From UMGS75 sp051872775 (lineage in GTDB: Bacteria; Bacillota_I; Bacilli_A; ML615J-28; CAG-313), in the NCBI GenBank assembly GCA_051872775.1, contig JBJEEE010000085.1:1-8402 (forward strand): DNA of 8,402 nt, written 5' to 3'. Below are positions 5,331 to 8,402 of this stretch, piece after piece. The position numbers and the translations under genes are program-made. Numbering within the stretch: the first letter of the stretch is position 1; each line of letters starts with the position of its first letter. The notes beneath the pieces are model-generated. The model made no database searches, was not told where the DNA came from, and saw only the letters and a program-made list of their open reading frames with translations.

Positions 5331-8030
5331 ATGAAAAAATTACAAAGTTATGAAATAAGAAATATATGGTTAAAGTTTTTTGCATCAAAAGGACATAAAG
5401 TTGTTCCGAGTGCATCTTTAATTCCTGTCGATGATCCAACTTTACTATGGATTAATGCTGGAGTAGCGCCCCTTAAGAAATACTTTGATGGACGCGAAGT
5501 TCCTGAAAATCCTCGTTTATGTAATGCGCAAAAATCACTTAGAACAAATGATATAGAAAATGTTGGTAAAACTGCTCGTCATCATACATTTTTTGAAATG
5601 CTAGGTAATTTCTCTATTGGTGATTACTTTAGAAATGAGGCATTAGAATTTGCTAGTGAACTTTTATTTGATGAAAAATGGTTTGGAATTCCTAGAGAAT
5701 TAATTTATATAACTTATTATCCAAATGATGTTGATACTTTTAATAAATGGGTTTCACTTGGTGTTGATAAAACGCATTTAATCCCTTTAAAAGATAATTT
5801 TTGGGAAATTGGTGAAGGACCATGTGGCCCCGATACGGAGATTTTCTTTGATCGTGGTAGTAAATATGATCCTCAAAATTTAGGCATTAAGTTATTAACA
5901 GATGATATTGAAAATGATCGTTTTATTGAAATATGGAATATTGTATTTAGTCAATTTAATTCAACTACAGGATTACCTCGCAGTGAATATCCTGAACTTC
6001 CAAGTAAAAATATTGATACAGGATGTGGACTTGAACGTTTAGCATGCGTTTTTCAAGGGGTTGATACAAACTATGAAACTGATTTGTTTATGCCTATGAT
6101 TAAATACGTAGAAAATTTATGTAATATTAGCTATAATTCATGTAATGAAGAACAAAGAATGGCTTTTAGAGTGATTGTTGATCATATTAGAAGTGTAACT
6201 TTTGCTTTAGCTGATGGTGCTATACTTTCTAATGAAGGTCGTGGTTATGTATTACGTCGTATTCTTCGTCGTGCGGTAAGAATGGGAAAGAGACTTGGTA
6301 TTAATGAACCATTTTTATACAAAATTGTTCATATTGTAATTGAAAATATGAAGAGTTTTTATGATTATTTAATTGAGAAAGAAAATATTATCGTTAAATT
6401 GGTAAAAATCGAAGAAGAGAATTTCCATAAAACATTAGAATCTGGTGAAAAGCAATTAAATATTATTATTAAAAATTCCAATGGTGAAATAAGCGGAGCT
6501 GATGCTTTCTTACTTTATGATACTTTTGGGTTTCCAATTGAATTGACCATTGAAGCTGCTGCAGATAAAGGATTCACAGTTAACGTTGCCGAATTTCAAC
6601 ATGAACTTGAAAAGCAAAAAACACGTGCAAGAAATGCACGTAATAATGAGCAATCAATGAACATTCAAAACGAAGAATATTTGAATTTTAAACAACCATC
6701 ATCATTTACTGGATATGATACTTTGAATGATAAAGGACATATTATTGGTATTTTTAAAGATGGAAAACGCGTAAAAGAAGCTGATGGCGAAATAATTTTA
6801 ATTTTTGATCATACTCCATTTTATGGAGAAATGGGCGGTCAATTAGGTGATCAAGGAAATATTATATATAATAATGAAACATTTAAAGTATTCAATACTA
6901 TCAAGTTTCCAAATGGTCAACACGCTCATTTTGTTGATATGAAAAATACGGTAATTCACGAAAATGATGAAGTTAGTCTAGATGTTGATGAAGATTATCG
7001 TTTGAATATTTGTTCTAATCATTCCGCAACCCATCTATTAAATGCTAGCCTTAGAAAAGTACTAGGTAGTCATGTTACGCAACAAGGAAGTTTAGTTAGC
7101 AATGAATATTTACGTTTTGACTTTAACAATTATGAAGCTTTAACTAATGAACAAATTTTACAAATTGAAAAAAATGTTAATGAAAAGATTAATGCCAACA
7201 TTGATGTTGAAACAATTATTACTTCCTTAGAAGAAGCAAAGAAAACAGGTGCCCAAGCTGTGTTTGGAGAAAAATATGGTAAAGTTGTTCGCCTTGTTGC
7301 AATGGATGATTGTAAAGAATTATGTGGAGGAACTCATGTTAGCAATACTTCGCAAATTGAAAAATTCGCAATTGTAAGTATTGAATCAAAGGGTTCAGGA
7401 ATTTTCAGAATAGTTGCGACAACTAAAGATCACATTATCCCTATTATTAAGGAACATCTCCAAGGTATAACTGATGATTTAAAAGCCCTTGAAGAAAAAC
7501 GTCGTAACATCATGAATAAAGCTTTAGATGAAGGATTTGTGATTGAATCTAAACCTATATTAGCACCAAAATTAATTGGAAGTTATCAAGATATTCTTAA
7601 TTATCGCTTAAGTTTGATTGAAGCACGTTCTGCCATAAAAGAACTTGAAAAAGCATATGATGCAGCCTATCGTAGTAAAAATTCATCTGATTTAACTTTA
7701 TATTTAAATCAAATTAAGTTAATAAAAGAAACTAATGTTCTTATTACCAAAGTAACTGATATGGATACTGATGTTGTTAAAGAAATTATCGATAAAATTT
7801 CTTGTCAATTTGAAAATTGTTTTATTCTATTTGCAGTTTGTACATTATCTAAAGTTGTTTTCATCGCAAAAGCAAAAGGAAATCAATTAAATTGTGGACA
7901 AATTGTAAAACAATGTGCTATTGTTACAGGTGGTAATGGTGGCGGTAGACCTGATTTTGCGCAATCTGGTGGTAAAGATCCATCTAAAGTTGATGAGGCA
8001 TTGGAAAAAGTAGAGGAATTAGTTAAATAA
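5331..8030 (+). CDS. alaS: Alanine--tRNA ligase
   Basis: Cytoplasmic class II synthetase charging tRNA-Ala and clearing mischarged Ser or Gly. At 899 residues it is full length for the bacterial enzyme. Class II core: RHHTFFEMLGNFSIGDYF at about 83-100 (motif 2) and DTGCGLERLAC at about 229-239 (motif 3; the family more often has Met for this Cys). NEGRGYVLRRILRRA at about 301-315 opens the tRNA-recognition region. The editing domain has the zinc-site residues His564 and His568 (HSATH) and Cys665 and His669 (CGGTH), so editing looks intact. The C-Ala/DHHA1 domain ends with GGNGGGRPDFAQSGGKDP at about 867-884. The start has AAAGAGGA at 5315-5322, eight bases upstream, and follows the T-box terminator directly. 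The segment NAQKSLRTNDIENVG has Ser where many homologues have Cys. The stop overlaps the ruvX start by one base, indicating co-transcription under T-box control. Confidence 0.98.
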   Translation: MKKLQSYEIRNIWLKFFASKGHKVVPSASLIPVDDPTLLWINAGVAPLKKYFDGREVPENPRLCNAQKSLRTNDIENVGKTARHHTFFEMLGNFSIGDYFRNEALEFASELLFDEKWFGIPRELIYITYYPNDVDTFNKWVSLGVDKTHLIPLKDNFWEIGEGPCGPDTEIFFDRGSKYDPQNLGIKLLTDDIENDRFIEIWNIVFSQFNSTTGLPRSEYPELPSKNIDTGCGLERLACVFQGVDTNYETDLFMPMIKYVENLCNISYNSCNEEQRMAFRVIVDHIRSVTFALADGAILSNEGRGYVLRRILRRAVRMGKRLGINEPFLYKIVHIVIENMKSFYDYLIEKENIIVKLVKIEEENFHKTLESGEKQLNIIIKNSNGEISGADAFLLYDTFGFPIELTIEAAADKGFTVNVAEFQHELEKQKTRARNARNNEQSMNIQNEEYLNFKQPSSFTGYDTLNDKGHIIGIFKDGKRVKEADGEIILIFDHTPFYGEMGGQLGDQGNIIYNNETFKVFNTIKFPNGQHAHFVDMKNTVIHENDEVSLDVDEDYRLNICSNHSATHLLNASLRKVLGSHVTQQGSLVSNEYLRFDFNNYEALTNEQILQIEKNVNEKINANIDVETIITSLEEAKKTGAQAVFGEKYGKVVRLVAMDDCKELCGGTHVSNTSQIEKFAIVSIESKGSGIFRIVATTKDHIIPIIKEHLQGITDDLKALEEKRRNIMNKALDEGFVIESKPILAPKLIGSYQDILNYRLSLIEARSAIKELEKAYDAAYRSKNSSDLTLYLNQIKLIKETNVLITKVTDMDTDVVKEIIDKISCQFENCFILFAVCTLSKVVFIAKAKGNQLNCGQIVKQCAIVTGGNGGGRPDFAQSGGKDPSKVDEALEKVEELVK

Positions 8031-8402
8031 TGCGTTATATTGGGTTAGATTTAGGAAATAGGACATGCGGCATTGCTCTTAGCGATTTAAGTGGTACAAT
8101 AGCAACTGCATATGAGACTATACGTTTTAGAGAAAAAGATTTGCAAAAGTGTCTTGAATGTGTTATAATGATAATTGCTGAAAAGAAGGTAGAAAAAATT
8201 GTTCTTGGTAACCCTCTTAATATGAATGGAACATCAGGACCTCAAGCAGAGTATGTTAAAGAGTTTAAACAAATGCTTGAGGAAAGCACAAATTTAGAAG
8301 TAATACTTTATGATGAAAGATTGACATCTGTTGAAGTTAATCGCATTATGATTACGGCTGATTTGAGTAGACAAAAACGTAAAAGTAAAGTTGATACGCT
8401 TG
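8030..8402 (+). CDS. ruvX: RuvX/YqgF family pre-16S rRNA nuclease / putative Holliday junction resolvase (3' end outside window)
   Basis: 124 codons are visible, with no stop before the window edge. The family is about 140 residues, so only the last part is missing. It has an RNase H-like fold; members process the 5' end of 16S rRNA precursor and were first proposed as Holliday junction resolvases. Landmarks: MRYIGLDLGNRTCGIALSD at the N-terminus with the first catalytic Asp (D7), VLGNPLNMNGTSGPQAE in the middle, YDERLTSVEVNR, and SRQKRKSKVDTL with the later catalytic Asp. The ATG (8030-8032) shares its A with the alaS TAA, and AGAGGAA at 8012-8018, inside alaS, supplies the ribosome site. 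Asn-Arg in GNRTCG replaces the usual Lys-Arg region (G-x-K-R-I/T-G), a mild deviation. Co-location with alaS is typical of Bacillota, usually with ireB between them; ireB is absent here. Confidence 0.95.
   Translation, partial: MRYIGLDLGNRTCGIALSDLSGTIATAYETIRFREKDLQKCLECVIMIIAEKKVEKIVLGNPLNMNGTSGPQAEYVKEFKQMLEESTNLEVILYDERLTSVEVNRIMITADLSRQKRKSKVDTL

Noticed and set aside
5218..5439. Minus-strand open frame of 73 codons
   Set aside because: It is antisense to the T-box leader and the start of alaS, both strongly supported, and the product shows no recognisable features.

Overview
This is an AT-rich window with the look of a low-GC Gram-positive (Bacillota), probably a Bacilli or Erysipelotrichia-like gut lineage or a walled relative of the Mollicutes. 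The support is an alanyl T-box leader, purine-rich Shine-Dalgarno sites before nearly every gene, a sigma-A type promoter, and AlaRS and GAPDH of the Firmicutes type. Trp is read from TGG and no in-frame TGA is needed, so the standard code fits. A run of exactly 100 N marks a scaffold gap, so this is a draft or metagenome assembly.

Layout, all genes on the + strand: (1) 1-321, the 3' end of the glycolytic GAPDH gene, closed by a strong intrinsic terminator. (2) 422-1462, an AI-2E/PerM-family membrane protein. (3) 1494-5089, a two-gene unit behind a near-consensus promoter. It encodes two paralogous six-helix membrane proteins with very different cytoplasmic tails. The first ends in a Glu-rich acidic tail. 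The second carries a coiled coil, a run of 14-residue repeats broken by the assembly gap, a Pro-rich linker, two YjbR-like domains and a charged helical end. (4) about 5100-5310, a complete T-box riboswitch with Ala specifier GCU. (5) 5331-8030, full-length alaS. (6) 8030-8402, the 5' part of ruvX, overlapping the alaS stop by one base and running off the window.

The flanking genes are housekeeping: glycolysis, then alanyl-tRNA charging controlled by uncharged tRNA-Ala and coupled to ruvX. The uncharacterised part is the central membrane pair. Its shared membrane core, shared post-membrane KREY segment and tight spacing suggest an old tandem duplication whose products probably work together. 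The second protein looks like a membrane anchor, long helical stalk and paired globular head; a membrane-to-nucleoid tether is one possible reading, but that is inference. Because the gap length is arbitrary, this gene falls in two reading frames in the given sequence. It should be read as one gene.
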